Shown: piece after piece, positions 1-7,068 of the stretch
How the letters are laid out: the number at the start of each line of letters is the position of its first letter
Numbering within the stretch: position 1 is the stretch's first letter
Assembly (NCBI RefSeq): GCF_017377505.1
Contig: NZ_JAFREN010000016.1
Location: 241,192-305,191 of the forward strand
From: Enterococcus sp. DIV0212c
GTDB lineage: Bacteria; Bacillota; Bacilli; Lactobacillales; Enterococcaceae
DNA length: 64,000 nucleotides
Reading direction: 5' to 3'
The notes under the pieces: model-generated
What the model was told of the DNA's origin: nothing
Seen by the model: the letters and a program-made list of their open reading frames with translations, nothing else
Databases searched by the model: none
Translations under genes and position numbers: made by a program

Positions 1-1061
1 TTCTTCTTTTTAGGCTCCATTCTTATTTTCCACTTCTTTTTCCTTACTCGTTGATAACCTAAAGCAGACAAAAGACTAACAAAAACACCCATCAATAAAA
101 CGAACCATAACCAAAGAGAGGTACTAGAACTATTTCCTTTTGCTTCTTCTTTTATTCGATTTGCTTGAGGCTTTGTTACCTTAAAATCCTCTATCCAAGA
201 CCACTTTTGCCCATGGTCAGCTGTGACAGTAATCTGCGCTGTATACTTTCCAGCTGACATTTTTTTGTCAGCTAGGTCAATAGGAGCATCAATCATGGTA
301 TTTGGTGCCATCCTCATCGACTTTTGTTGATGCTCAAACAAGATTTTTTGTTTGTTGCTTTTTCTTACTTGTACAGAAATCGTCATTCCTTCTACATATA
401 CAGGGTGAATATTGGATAGATTTACAAATAAATGACTCTTAGCATCTTTGAATCCTATGTATATTTTATTTAATTCTAGCTTTGGTTTTATCTCACTCGT
501 ATCGCCTACTCGTAGTAACATTCCGACTAAATAGGCAAATTCATTTACAACAAGATCTTTGCTTTTCTTATCAGAGGACTTACTATCATCAAGTGGCTGT
601 AGTTGGATGCCGCCAGCTATTAGTCCGTTCGTCGCTGTGTTGGGTACAGAAATTGTAAACTCGACTTCTGTACTACTTTTTGCCGGAATAATTAGTTTCT
701 TTGGTCCTTTTACAATATTGATGAAATCTAGCATCAAGGAATCATCATTATTCAGGTTATTAGGACCATATTCCACTTTTCCAATACTATTCGTTTTGGC
801 ACCGTTTAATCGGATTTGAGTAGTTATTTTTTGGGGCAATGAATTATATAGTTTGATTACTACTTTTTGTTCTTTCCCTGGCTGCATGCTCAGATCAAAA
901 TAACCTAAGTTTTTATTTTTTTGATTGTTAGGGTACATAATTTCATAAGACAATCCGCTTATCGGATTTGGGGAATTCTGCTCAGCAACACTTCTTATAG
1001 GATCAAAAAAAAGAGCAATACAACATAAAAGTAACAATAAACAGGCACGATTTTTGTTCAT
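1..1061 (-). CDS. DUF916/DUF3324 WxL-interacting protein, 3' end beyond window
   Basis: The reading frame opens at an ATG at 1059-1061 and runs without a stop off the left edge, giving about 353 residues. It has an N-terminal signal peptide ending near SVAEQ, a DUF916-like extracellular part (FDLSMQPGKEQ, LNGAKTN), a DUF3324-like part (SMRMAPNTMIDAPI) and a transmembrane helix (WLWFVLLMGVFVSLLSAL) followed by a basic cytoplasmic tail. Length and order match the 367-residue protein at 2582-3685 and the 366-residue protein at 33787-34887. Such CscA-like proteins are membrane-anchored partners that bind WxL proteins and peptidoglycan. It lies downstream of the WxL gene 1199-1939. Only a few tail codons are probably missing. 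Confidence 0.9.
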   Translation of the reverse strand, partial: MNKNRACLLLLLCCIALFFDPIRSVAEQNSPNPISGLSYEIMYPNNQKNKNLGYFDLSMQPGKEQKVVIKLYNSLPQKITTQIRLNGAKTNSIGKVEYGPNNLNNDDSLMLDFINIVKGPKKLIIPAKSSTEVEFTISVPNTATNGLIAGGIQLQPLDDSKSSDKKSKDLVVNEFAYLVGMLLRVGDTSEIKPKLELNKIYIGFKDAKSHLFVNLSNIHPVYVEGMTISVQVRKSNKQKILFEHQQKSMRMAPNTMIDAPIDLADKKMSAGKYTAQITVTADHGQKWSWIEDFKVTKPQANRIKEEAKGNSSSTSLWLWFVLLMGVFVSLLSALGYQRVRKKKWKIRMEPKKK

Positions 1062-1198
1062 TTTTTTAATTCGCCTTTCTAATAAAAATATACGATTCAA
1101 TCAAACAGGGTTTCACTTTATTTCTGTGAACAATTTATAACAATAACTGTCAAACAATCTACTTACTAATTTTTCTTAACATACGTTGATTTTATTTC

Positions 1199-1939
1199 TT
1201 AGTATGTGTTATCCAAACTCCAAGTTACAGAACCTTTAAATGCTTTACCAGCAGCGCCTTTTCCTGTTGTAACAACTAATTTAATGTCTTTTAATTTAGT
1301 TGAGAAACCGCCTTTAGCAGTATCCGCTTTTGTTTTAGCAAGGACATTCGTTGCTGTTGTATTCCCAGCCTCTAACGTTACGCTTTTACCAGTAATAATA
1401 TTGTCGGCATCAGTAAGAGCACTTAAATTTCCTTCAATTGGGTTTGGCGTATAATCATTTGTATCTGGATCTACTTCACCGATATCATAAGCTTGAGGGT
1501 CTTCTAAAGTAAATGTTAATTTTGACGGTAACTCAGTTTCGGCCTCATCTTTAGAAACTAACGGAGACATTGCAGCAGTGACTTTCCAAGCAGAAGTTGT
1601 CCCATCCGCTTTTGTTTTTCCATCGTCTTCTCCACCTGTACCAGGATCACTTACTTGTCTGTCATCATTAACAACCAAATATTGTTCATCCTTTATAGTA
1701 TTACTGAATGTCGCAATATTTGCTGTTGCTTTTTGACGACCAAAGTCAAATTTAGATGGTGTCCAAACTAATGCTAAGTTATCTTTAAATGGTCCTTCAC
1801 CTGGTTTGTTAGGACCATCAGTGTCAAAACGGATACCTAAATCTGTTTGTTCTTTGCCGACCTCTTCTGCATTTGCAGGTTTTGCAAAAATCAGCAATGC
1901 TGATGAAGCAAGTAATGTTGTAAATAGTATTTTTTTCAA
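1199..1939 (-). CDS. WxL-domain surface protein
   Basis: The 246-residue product has a signal peptide (MKKILFTTLLASSALLIFAKPANA) and a C-terminal WxL domain that fills most of the protein. Visible domain marks are WTPSKFDFG near residue 60, SAWKVTAAMSPL near 120 (first W-x-[LV] element) and the terminal VTWSLDNTY. WxL domains attach non-covalently to peptidoglycan and act in surface complexes with DUF916/DUF3324 proteins and small sortase-type proteins; all of these are neighbours here. An AAGGGTG-like ribosome binding site precedes the ATG. It is a CscB-like compact WxL protein. Its ligand is unknown. Confidence 0.92.
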   Translation of the reverse strand: MKKILFTTLLASSALLIFAKPANAEEVGKEQTDLGIRFDTDGPNKPGEGPFKDNLALVWTPSKFDFGRQKATANIATFSNTIKDEQYLVVNDDRQVSDPGTGGEDDGKTKADGTTSAWKVTAAMSPLVSKDEAETELPSKLTFTLEDPQAYDIGEVDPDTNDYTPNPIEGNLSALTDADNIITGKSVTLEAGNTTATNVLAKTKADTAKGGFSTKLKDIKLVVTTGKGAAGKAFKGSVTWSLDNTY

Positions 1940-2027
1940 AATTTAATCACCCTTCTTATTTAGTGTAAATAAAACTGATGACAGTTACTGTTATAAATCG
2001 TTCACAGAAATGTATATTTATCTAGAT

Positions 2028-2252
2028 CTATCCAATTAGTTTGATCTGGTCTTTCAATAAGGTGAATAAATAAATAATCAGAGAAATACTTGTGATAGAT
2101 ACTGCTAATAAAGTAAAATTAAAAAATAAATCGAGCTTTTTTTTCCTTAATTTTCTTGCTAAAAAAACATCTTTAGAAAGGGTTATTAAAAAAAATAGTA
2201 ATGACACTGAGGCTACGCCTCCCAATAGATAAATCCACAAATAATCGTTCAT
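2028..2252 (-). CDS. Small two-helix membrane protein of WxL locus 1
   Basis: This 74-residue protein has two hydrophobic helices (YLLGGVASVSLLFFLITL and FNFTLLAVSITSISLIIYLF) joined by a short basic loop (RKLRKKK), which should be cytoplasmic. I do not recognise a family. It starts nine bases after the stop of the YPTTN protein and is followed by the WxL gene, so it is almost certainly translated within the WxL operon. A structural or assembly role in the surface complex would be a guess. Confidence 0.7.
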   Translation of the reverse strand: MNDYLWIYLLGGVASVSLLFFLITLSKDVFLARKLRKKKLDLFFNFTLLAVSITSISLIIYLFTLLKDQIKLIG

Positions 2253-2261
2253 ATTACACTC

Positions 2262-2579
2262 CTATACATTTATGCTATATACCTTACGTAAGCTTATGAC
2301 TCCTAAAAATATGATCAAACAAGCAACACCAAGTAATAACAAGATGAAAGATGTCAGCATTTGACCTAACATAGGCAGCGCACCATTCGTTGTTGGATAA
2401 CCAGTCACATCCTTTTCATCTACGGGTGGTTTTGGGGATTCTGGTCCAATAAATTGCTCAAATGAAATCCCAGCTTCTGTGTTTTCTTGTTCAGCTAAAG
2501 CATAAGAAGTTCGGCTAAACAATGTTAAACCTATAGATATCATGACAACCAACGACCAAATAATGGTATGCTTTTTCAT
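2262..2579 (-). CDS. Small cell-wall-anchored protein with atypical sorting signal
   Basis: The 105-residue product has a signal peptide (cut near SYALA), a short acidic and proline-rich stalk (PESPKPPVDEKD), then YPTTNGALPMLGQM, a hydrophobic helix and a short tail with one Lys-Arg pair. Position and size match the small LPxTG (CscD-like) protein usual in WxL gene clusters, but no canonical LPxTG is present. YPTTN or LPMLG are the only candidates. The paralogue at 36595-36936 has YPSTG, which favours YPTTN. It ends ten bases before the 74-residue gene and begins two bases after the DUF916 gene. No sortase gene is in the window. Confidence 0.8.
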   Translation of the reverse strand: MKKHTIIWSLVVMISIGLTLFSRTSYALAEQENTEAGISFEQFIGPESPKPPVDEKDVTGYPTTNGALPMLGQMLTSFILLLLGVACLIIFLGVISLRKVYSINV

Positions 2580-2581
2580 CT

Positions 2582-3685
2582 TTATTCACCATCTTTTCTG
2601 CTGATTTTTTTCCGTTTTTGCTTTGGGTTTCCTTGTTTTTTTCGTTTAGCTATTTTGACCTTTCTCCATGATTTCTCCCATTTCTTTCTTCTAACCAAAA
2701 GTACTAACATGATCAAAATAGTCCCTAGACTCAAGAAAATTGTGGCTCCTTTAAGCCAAGTAGGCGTAATAATTTTAAACGCACTTTCTTCATTCATTTT
2801 TTTTGCTTGTTGATTTGTGATCGTGAATTCTTTACTTAGCTGCCACTCTTGGTACTCATTGGCAATATCTAAATTCAAGGTATAGGTTCCAGAAGGCAGT
2901 GCATCAATCCCCCAGTCAATCTCAAAATCAAAGACACTATTTGGCGCCATACTATAGTTGTCCACTGTTTTTCTTTTGACTACTTTATCTGATCCTTTTT
3001 TGGTCATCGTTGCCACAATGTTCAAATTTTCTAATACTTTTGCTTCTGGATTTTGCAAATTGGCTAAAACCATTTTTTTCCCGCGTTTGATTGATGCTTT
3101 GACTGCGTTCAAATTTAAGGTTTGAGCATTGTTGAATTCATCTCCTGATTCTGATGTAATTAACCCTACTCTATAAGAGAATTCTGTTGATACACCGTTT
3201 TTGTTATTTTTCCCTTGATCCAGCGCAAAAACTAAAGCACCCATTTTTACACCGTTGTATCGTTCTTTAGGAGGTGTTAATTGGATTTTCACAGTTTTTT
3301 CTTCATAATTGCCAATCGTAATCTCTGGCGTTTGAACTTTAATCATGGAAGTTATCGGTTCTTTTAAAGTTGAATCATAGTGTGTTTTATCATTACTATA
3401 TTCAATTGTGCCTCCATCACCTGTAATCGCATTTGTGCCGTATATCTTCAATTGGACATTCTCTTTTTTAGTACTTTTGATTCTTACTTCCAATGTCTGG
3501 GTTTCTCCTGGTGTTGTTTTCACATAAAAATAACTCTTACTAGGATCTATTTGTGTACTCGATTGCACAAGAGTTACTGTATAACCCAAATTATCGTCAT
3601 CACCTGCAGCACTCACTTGATCTGCAAAGAAAAAAATGGAAAGAGCACAAATGAGAATTGTATATATAGTACTAATCTTTTTCAT
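2582..3685 (-). CDS. DUF916 and DUF3324 domain WxL-interacting protein
   Basis: The 367-residue protein has a signal peptide (cut after DQVSA), an N-terminal DUF916 domain (FYVKTTPGETQTLEVRI, NAITGDGGTIEYS), a DUF3324 domain (KRGKKMVLANLQNPEAKVLENL, YSMAPNSVFDFEI, SKEFTITNQQA), a transmembrane helix near 310-330 (IFLSLGTILIMLVLLV) and a very basic tail. Proteins with this pair of domains (WxLIP, CscA) bind peptidoglycan and WxL proteins and anchor the complex to the membrane. It is a full-length paralogue of the truncated protein at the window start. The next gene downstream, the small YPTTN protein, starts two bases after its stop. Confidence 0.93.
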   Translation of the reverse strand: MKKISTIYTILICALSIFFFADQVSAAGDDDNLGYTVTLVQSSTQIDPSKSYFYVKTTPGETQTLEVRIKSTKKENVQLKIYGTNAITGDGGTIEYSNDKTHYDSTLKEPITSMIKVQTPEITIGNYEEKTVKIQLTPPKERYNGVKMGALVFALDQGKNNKNGVSTEFSYRVGLITSESGDEFNNAQTLNLNAVKASIKRGKKMVLANLQNPEAKVLENLNIVATMTKKGSDKVVKRKTVDNYSMAPNSVFDFEIDWGIDALPSGTYTLNLDIANEYQEWQLSKEFTITNQQAKKMNEESAFKIITPTWLKGATIFLSLGTILIMLVLLVRRKKWEKSWRKVKIAKRKKQGNPKQKRKKISRKDGE

Positions 3686-3719
3686 GAAAAAAGTTTCTCC
3701 TAACTACTAATATTTATTC

Positions 3720-4397
3720 TTATGTTATTGCTTGAACAATAACTTCCACATACCATTCGTTCTCTTCACCCTCAGTTATACTATCCATTAAGGTGTATCC
3801 TTTTTTCTCAAAATACTCTAACCAATGAGTTATAAAATCTTTGGCGTATTGTTCAGCTTCTTCTTTTGTTTGAAAAGAACCTTGTTTTTTGACTACTTCA
3901 TTCTCTTCGTAGAATTCATCTTTTTCCTCATACAAGTATTTTGTGATCACGTATATGATAAACACGATCGTTAACGAAGCTATGAATAGCAGTAAGAATA
4001 ACGGCCAAACGATCGTCTTTAACATTGCTACTCCATTTATTCCTAAAATAACTAGAAAAACAATCAACGAATAGGTCATTTTTTTTGAATCAGTCAATTC
4101 TTTTTTATTTTTGATGTAGAACATCAAAATAAGGAATAGATTTAATGTCATCAACAAGAAAGTAATAAATAAATATTTCAAAATATCTTCCAAGTAAAAA
4201 TTCACCATAAACAATAACTGGACAATAAAATTGGCTTTTTTATCTACGTAAAAAAATGCTTCTTCATAAAATTTTGAAAATAAAATAAAATTGACTACCC
4301 ATCCAATCAAAAGCATCAGTTCATAGAAATAATACATTCTATAATGTTGATAATAATTATTTTTGTCTTTCACACACTTAGCCATCCATTTCTTCAC
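3720..4397 (-). CDS. Four-helix membrane protein of WxL locus 1, unknown function
   Basis: I do not recognise this 225-residue protein. It begins with a basic stretch (KKWMAKCVKDKNNYYQHYRMYYFY), then four hydrophobic helices up to about residue 155, then a charged cytoplasmic tail with an EEAEQYAKDFITHWLEYFEKKGYTL segment that looks like a small folded domain. It is the first gene after the regulator 4531-5241, with a 133-bp gap that holds a promoter candidate, and it precedes the DUF916 gene by 34 bases. The position suggests it belongs to WxL locus 1. No counterpart is seen in locus 2. Confidence 0.75.
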   Translation of the reverse strand: MKKWMAKCVKDKNNYYQHYRMYYFYELMLLIGWVVNFILFSKFYEEAFFYVDKKANFIVQLLFMVNFYLEDILKYLFITFLLMTLNLFLILMFYIKNKKELTDSKKMTYSLIVFLVILGINGVAMLKTIVWPLFLLLFIASLTIVFIIYVITKYLYEEKDEFYEENEVVKKQGSFQTKEEAEQYAKDFITHWLEYFEKKGYTLMDSITEGEENEWYVEVIVQAIT

Positions 4398-4506
4398 CTA
4401 ATTACTTCGGATTCTTTTGTACTGTCTTCACACACTAGCGAGTATTGCTCGTACGATCCTAAAATTAAGCGTTTTTTGGTCTCTTTTATTCACTTTCCTC
4501 AAAATT

Positions 4507-4534
4507 ATTTTATGGAGAAATATTATTATTTCAA
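4507..4534 (-). promoter_or_regulatory. Candidate promoter of WxL operon 1
   Basis: Reading on the minus strand, TTGAAA (4529-4534) and TAAAAT (4507-4512) are 16 bp apart and lie about 110 bp upstream of the membrane-protein gene at 4397. The -35 box overlaps the stop codon of the regulator gene. It is the best promoter-like pair in this gap, but the region is AT-rich so chance matches are likely. Confidence 0.4.
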
Positions 4535-5241
4535 TTAACTTTGGAACTGGTCAGTACATAACCTTTAGTTCTAATAATTTCAATTTCAAAGTAGGTTTGT
4601 TTTTTTAATTTACTCCTAATATGAAAAACAAAATTAGCTACTTTGTACTTAGCTGTTGATTCACTTGCAGACTCACCATATATCACTTTATTAATTTCGT
4701 TATAGGTAACAACATTTTCCAGATTTTCGTACAATAGCTGAATAAGTTTGAATTCTTTTCTTGTTAGTGCTATGCTTTTGTCATGAACTACTAGGCTTAA
4801 TTTTGATGCATCTAAAAAGTGACTGTCAGAAACTTTTCTTATCTTGCTTTCACTTAATAACTGTTTTTTATAGTTCATGGCATTTTTTATAACGATTCCT
4901 AAATTTTCAATACCTTGATTACTCTCTATAATTTCAATCACTGAGTTTTTACTTAGGTGTGGGTACAGTTTTATCATTTCTGATTCCTTATCTGCGCTAA
5001 GAATCCAGATAAACAAGGAATAATTTTCTTTCAAATCAATTAACCACTGAAATGCACTGACATAATCAGAAGATTTCTCTAAGCTAATGACCAAACCATC
5101 TAATAATCCTATCTGCTCTTTTTCTATAATTTCAATTAGTGAATACTCTTGTTCCTTGAGTGCTTTTTCGATTACTGAACTTATGTTAGGGTTCTTTTCT
5201 GATTCATTTCCGATATGTAATATGCCAATTGTACCTGCCAT
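4531..5241 (-). CDS. OmpR-like winged-helix regulator with degenerate receiver, head of WxL locus 1
   Basis: The 236-residue protein has a receiver-like N-terminal half (about 1-120) and a C-terminal OmpR/PhoB-type winged helix (about 145-232: LTRKEFKLIQLLYENLENVVTYNEI, KVANFVFHIRSKLKK, IRTKGYVL). In the receiver, the beta-3 segment reads DGLVISLEK, so the usual phosphoacceptor aspartate is replaced by a non-acidic residue; regulation by a histidine kinase is therefore unlikely. No kinase gene is nearby. AGGAGG lies seven bases before the ATG. The gene sits between the WxL operon and the recombinase cassette, and a promoter inside the inverted-repeat segment (5311-5339) points at it. Its paralogue at 40975-41682 holds the same position in locus 2. 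Control of the WxL operon is inferred from position. Confidence 0.85.
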   Translation of the reverse strand: MAGTIGILHIGNESEKNPNISSVIEKALKEQEYSLIEIIEKEQIGLLDGLVISLEKSSDYVSAFQWLIDLKENYSLFIWILSADKESEMIKLYPHLSKNSVIEIIESNQGIENLGIVIKNAMNYKKQLLSESKIRKVSDSHFLDASKLSLVVHDKSIALTRKEFKLIQLLYENLENVVTYNEINKVIYGESASESTAKYKVANFVFHIRSKLKKQTYFEIEIIRTKGYVLTSSKVN

Positions 5242-5262
5242 ACAAACGCCTCCTACTTAAAA

Positions 5263-5299
5263 TTTGTTAGCTATTTATTTTTCTTGTTATGCTAACAAA
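5263..5299. repeat. 9-bp hairpin in the regulator leader
   Basis: TTTGTTAGC (5263-5271) is the exact reverse complement of GCTAACAAA (5291-5299). One arm lies inside the recombination core site and the other outside it, upstream of the ribosome binding site of the regulator. In RNA starting near 5304 this would form a hairpin before the start codon. A regulatory role is speculative. Confidence 0.4.
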
Positions 5300-5309
5300 C
5301 AAGAAAAAT
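5278..5309 (+). repeat. Left core inverted repeat of recombinase cassette 1
   Basis: This 32-bp stretch is the exact reverse complement of 6808-6839. It is itself a dyad: 11-bp arms TTTTTCTTGTT and AACAAGAAAAA surround an asymmetric centre of about ten bases containing GTTAGC (complement strand), the shape of a tyrosine-recombinase core site. The asymmetric centres of the two copies face opposite ways, which predicts inversion of the enclosed DNA. Confidence 0.9.
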
Positions 5310-5310
5310 C

Positions 5311-5339
5311 ATTATATAACTATCAATATCAACGCTCAA
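5311..5339 (-). promoter_or_regulatory. Outward promoter inside cassette 1, facing the regulator
   Basis: On the minus strand TTGAGC (5334-5339), a 17-bp spacer and a perfect TATAAT (5311-5316) form a strong sigma-A-type promoter. It lies one base inside the inverted repeat, so transcription should start inside the repeat near 5304 and run into the regulator at 5241. It would point away from the regulator after inversion. Confidence 0.7.
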
Positions 5340-5348
5340 AACATCTTG

Positions 5349-5368
5349 TGACGGAAAAGTTGACGGCG
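5349..5368 (+). repeat. Left paired TGACGG repeats (arm-type sites) of cassette 1
   Basis: TGACGG at 5349-5354 and TGACGGCG at 5361-5368 are 12 bp apart, start to start. The same pair occurs at the other end of this cassette and at both ends of cassette 2. Such paired direct repeats inside the core sites resemble the arm-type sites bound by the N-terminal domain of Tn916/lambda-like integrases. Confidence 0.7.
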
Positions 5369-5464
5369 TAAGTTTTCGCAAGAGTCAAATACCTAGTAAA
5401 ATATCTTGCTAACCTTAATCTAACTAAATACACATTTATAAAAAAAGTACGTTAAATGAAAAAT

Positions 5465-5515
5465 AAAAAAAGGCTTTCTACCTTCCAAACTTGATAATTT
5501 TTGAAAAGTAGAGAG
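5465..5515 (-). terminator. Terminator of recombinase gene 1
   Basis: Minus-strand RNA would pair CTCTCTACTTTTC (5515-5503) with GGAAGGTAGAAAG (5486-5474), allowing G-U pairs, followed by seven U (5471-5465). It directly follows the recombinase stop codon and would separate recombinase transcription from the outward promoter at 5311-5339. Confidence 0.65.
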
Positions 5516-5516
5516 A

Positions 5517-6599
5517 CTAACTGATTAAATTGATGGCTTTTCTTTTTTCTGACATAAAAGAATTTACATAAACATCTAGTGTCATTTTAGTTGAATGGTG
5601 ACCCAGCAAAGCACTAATCGTCGCGATATTCACCCCTTTTTCTAGACAACGCGTGGCAAAACTGTGCCTAAGTTGATGAAAACGAATGTTTGCAAAATGA
5701 AAACTTTGACAGATTTTCTTTAACCAATATGAAATAAGCCGAGGCTCTGCAGGCTTATTCCCACCTATAACGAAGGCTCCGATGCTCTTATGTTTTTTTT
5801 CAATTAAAAGCTTGCTCAAATTTTTTGAAAGCGGTATAGTTCTTTTAGATGTGGAGCTTTTAGGGGTACCTTCAATAATTTTTGTTTTTCCACTCCTGGT
5901 TTGAATTCGTTGAATTGTTCGTTGAACGATTAAAATGTTCGTTGAAAAATCAATATCTGCCCATTTCAACCCAGCAATTTCCCCAATTCTCATTCCAGTT
6001 TCTAGTGCTAATATAATAGCTAATCCTTTAGGATGGACAGCAGCTTGTTCCTTTAATTTTTTTTGGTCTTCTGAGGTAATTGCGTTTATGTTGTTAGGTG
6101 TTTTTTTAGGTAGAGTAATATGTTTGCAGGGATTTTCTGGAATCAGCCCTTTTCTTACTGCGGCAGTGCAACAAGACACCAGAACTTGATAGACAATTCG
6201 AACAGAATTTGGAGATAGTTCGCTTTCTATTTTTTTTATCCATTCGTTTAAATCGTTTGTCGTAATTGCATGTAAAGGAATGTCTCCCAAAAAAGGGAGA
6301 ATATGTTTCGTCATTTTATTTGTATAACTAGCATGTGTGCTTGGTTTTAGCTGGCCTTTGATGTCGGTGAACCAATAAGAAACCCACTCACTTAGCGTTC
6401 CGTGGTAGAGGATCGTTTTAAACGTGTAATTATGTGAGTATAATGCTTTCATCGTTAACAGTTTTTCTTTAAGGTCCAGATACTTTTTATTGTATATATA
6501 GCCGTACACGGCACTACCATCACTCTTTCTTCCTCTTATATATCTCCCCTCCCAGCGACCATCTTTACGTTTATAAATATTTTCTCCTTTTCTTACCAT
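5517..6599 (-). CDS. Tyrosine recombinase (Tn916/phage-integrase type), likely DNA invertase
   Basis: The 360-residue protein has a short N-terminal arm-binding region (residues 1-50, KGENIYKRKDGRWEGRY), a SAM-like core-binding domain (about 65-160, LSEWVSYWF) and a C-terminal catalytic domain. Catalytic residues are visible: Arg in TGMRIGE, the beta-hairpin Lys in TPKSSTSK, HQLRH, Leu-Gly-His in LLGHHSTK, and the Tyr in LDVYVNS. Length is full for the family. The gene lies inside perfect 32-bp inverted repeats and next to a surface-protein regulator, with no phage or conjugation genes, so site-specific inversion fits better than integration. The paralogue at 41941-43041 differs at one of the first 20 residues. 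A GGGAG-like ribosome binding site precedes the ATG. Confidence 0.92.
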   Translation of the reverse strand: MVRKGENIYKRKDGRWEGRYIRGRKSDGSAVYGYIYNKKYLDLKEKLLTMKALYSHNYTFKTILYHGTLSEWVSYWFTDIKGQLKPSTHASYTNKMTKHILPFLGDIPLHAITTNDLNEWIKKIESELSPNSVRIVYQVLVSCCTAAVRKGLIPENPCKHITLPKKTPNNINAITSEDQKKLKEQAAVHPKGLAIILALETGMRIGEIAGLKWADIDFSTNILIVQRTIQRIQTRSGKTKIIEGTPKSSTSKRTIPLSKNLSKLLIEKKHKSIGAFVIGGNKPAEPRLISYWLKKICQSFHFANIRFHQLRHSFATRCLEKGVNIATISALLGHHSTKMTLDVYVNSFMSEKRKAINLIS

Positions 6600-6625
6600 A
6601 AGTCATTACTCCCTTCTTTAAATTA

Positions 6626-6644
6626 TGACGGCGATTTGACGGCG
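6626..6644 (+). repeat. Right paired TGACGGCG repeats (arm-type sites) of cassette 1
   Basis: TGACGGCG occurs at 6626-6633 and 6637-6644, 11 bp apart, just upstream of the recombinase start codon. They are in the same orientation as the left pair (5349-5368), while the core sites are inverted. Binding here could also regulate the recombinase promoter. Confidence 0.7.
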
Positions 6645-6730
6645 AACACATTTCATAGCATAATAACAACGATTAATAACATAAATAAATAGATCTATAT
6701 GATTCATTTAATAAAACATTTAAAACAGTG

Positions 6731-6759
6731 TTGACAAAAACAATAAAACAGTATACTAT
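6731..6759 (+). promoter_or_regulatory. Second outward promoter candidate of cassette 1
   Basis: On the plus strand TTGACA (6731-6736) is 17 bp from TACTAT (6754-6759), about 50 bp inside the right inverted repeat and reading outward. In the present orientation it runs only into the terminator at 6958-6996. After inversion it would face the regulator. An alternative -10 TATACT at 6752 has a 15-bp spacer. Confidence 0.5.
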
Positions 6760-6807
6760 TTTTAGTGAAATGACTTAAAACAATTATTTTAATTATATTT
6801 ATTTTTC

Positions 6808-6839
6808 ATTTTTCTTGTTTGTTAGCATAACAAGAAAAA
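6808..6839 (+). repeat. Right core inverted repeat of cassette 1
   Basis: All 32 bases are the exact reverse complement of 5278-5309. Identity stops sharply on both sides, which marks the limits of the recombination site. Confidence 0.9.
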
Positions 6840-6957
6840 AATAAAAAAATAATGTATATTATCCAATTAATAACCAAATACATATGAATAAAGATAAATA
6901 AACCGTTTCCAATAACTTTTACTAATCTTATGAGTAAATTGAGAACAAACCTAAAAA

Positions 6958-6996
6958 AGATAGACCAAATACTCACCACGAGTGTTTGGTCTATCT
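6958..6996. terminator. Strong bidirectional terminator
   Basis: AGATAGACCAAATACTC (6958-6974) pairs with 6980-6996 with one G-U pair around a five-base loop, with A and T tracts on the two sides. It closes the DUF3224 gene from the right and insulates the cassette: any rightward transcript leaving the right inverted repeat should stop here. The DNA between 6840 and 6957 holds no gene. Confidence 0.85.
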
Positions 6997-7068
6997 TTTT
7001 TACTAATTACTTAATTGTATACATTTTTCAATTGCATTATCCCTGTATTTTGGACAATTTACTTTATA

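Larger units (their letters stand above)
5278..6839. mobile_element. Putative invertible cassette 1 (recombinase between inverted repeats)
   Basis: The 1562-bp segment is bounded by perfect 32-bp inverted repeats and holds only the tyrosine-recombinase gene, its terminator, two pairs of TGACGG(CG) repeats and outward promoter candidates at both ends. No excisionase, relaxase or phage gene accompanies it. Attachment sites left by integration would be direct repeats; inverted repeats argue for an inversion element. Flipping would change which promoter faces the regulator at 5241. Inversion is inferred, not observed. Confidence 0.7.

Noticed and set aside
4344..4608. Two small plus-strand frames between the regulator and the four-helix protein
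   Set aside because: They overlap flanking genes on the other strand and lack ribosome binding sites.
5517..6599. Recombinase 1 as part of a prophage or integrative conjugative element
   Set aside because: No phage structural, excisionase, replication or relaxase genes are near, and the flanking sites are inverted, not direct, repeats.
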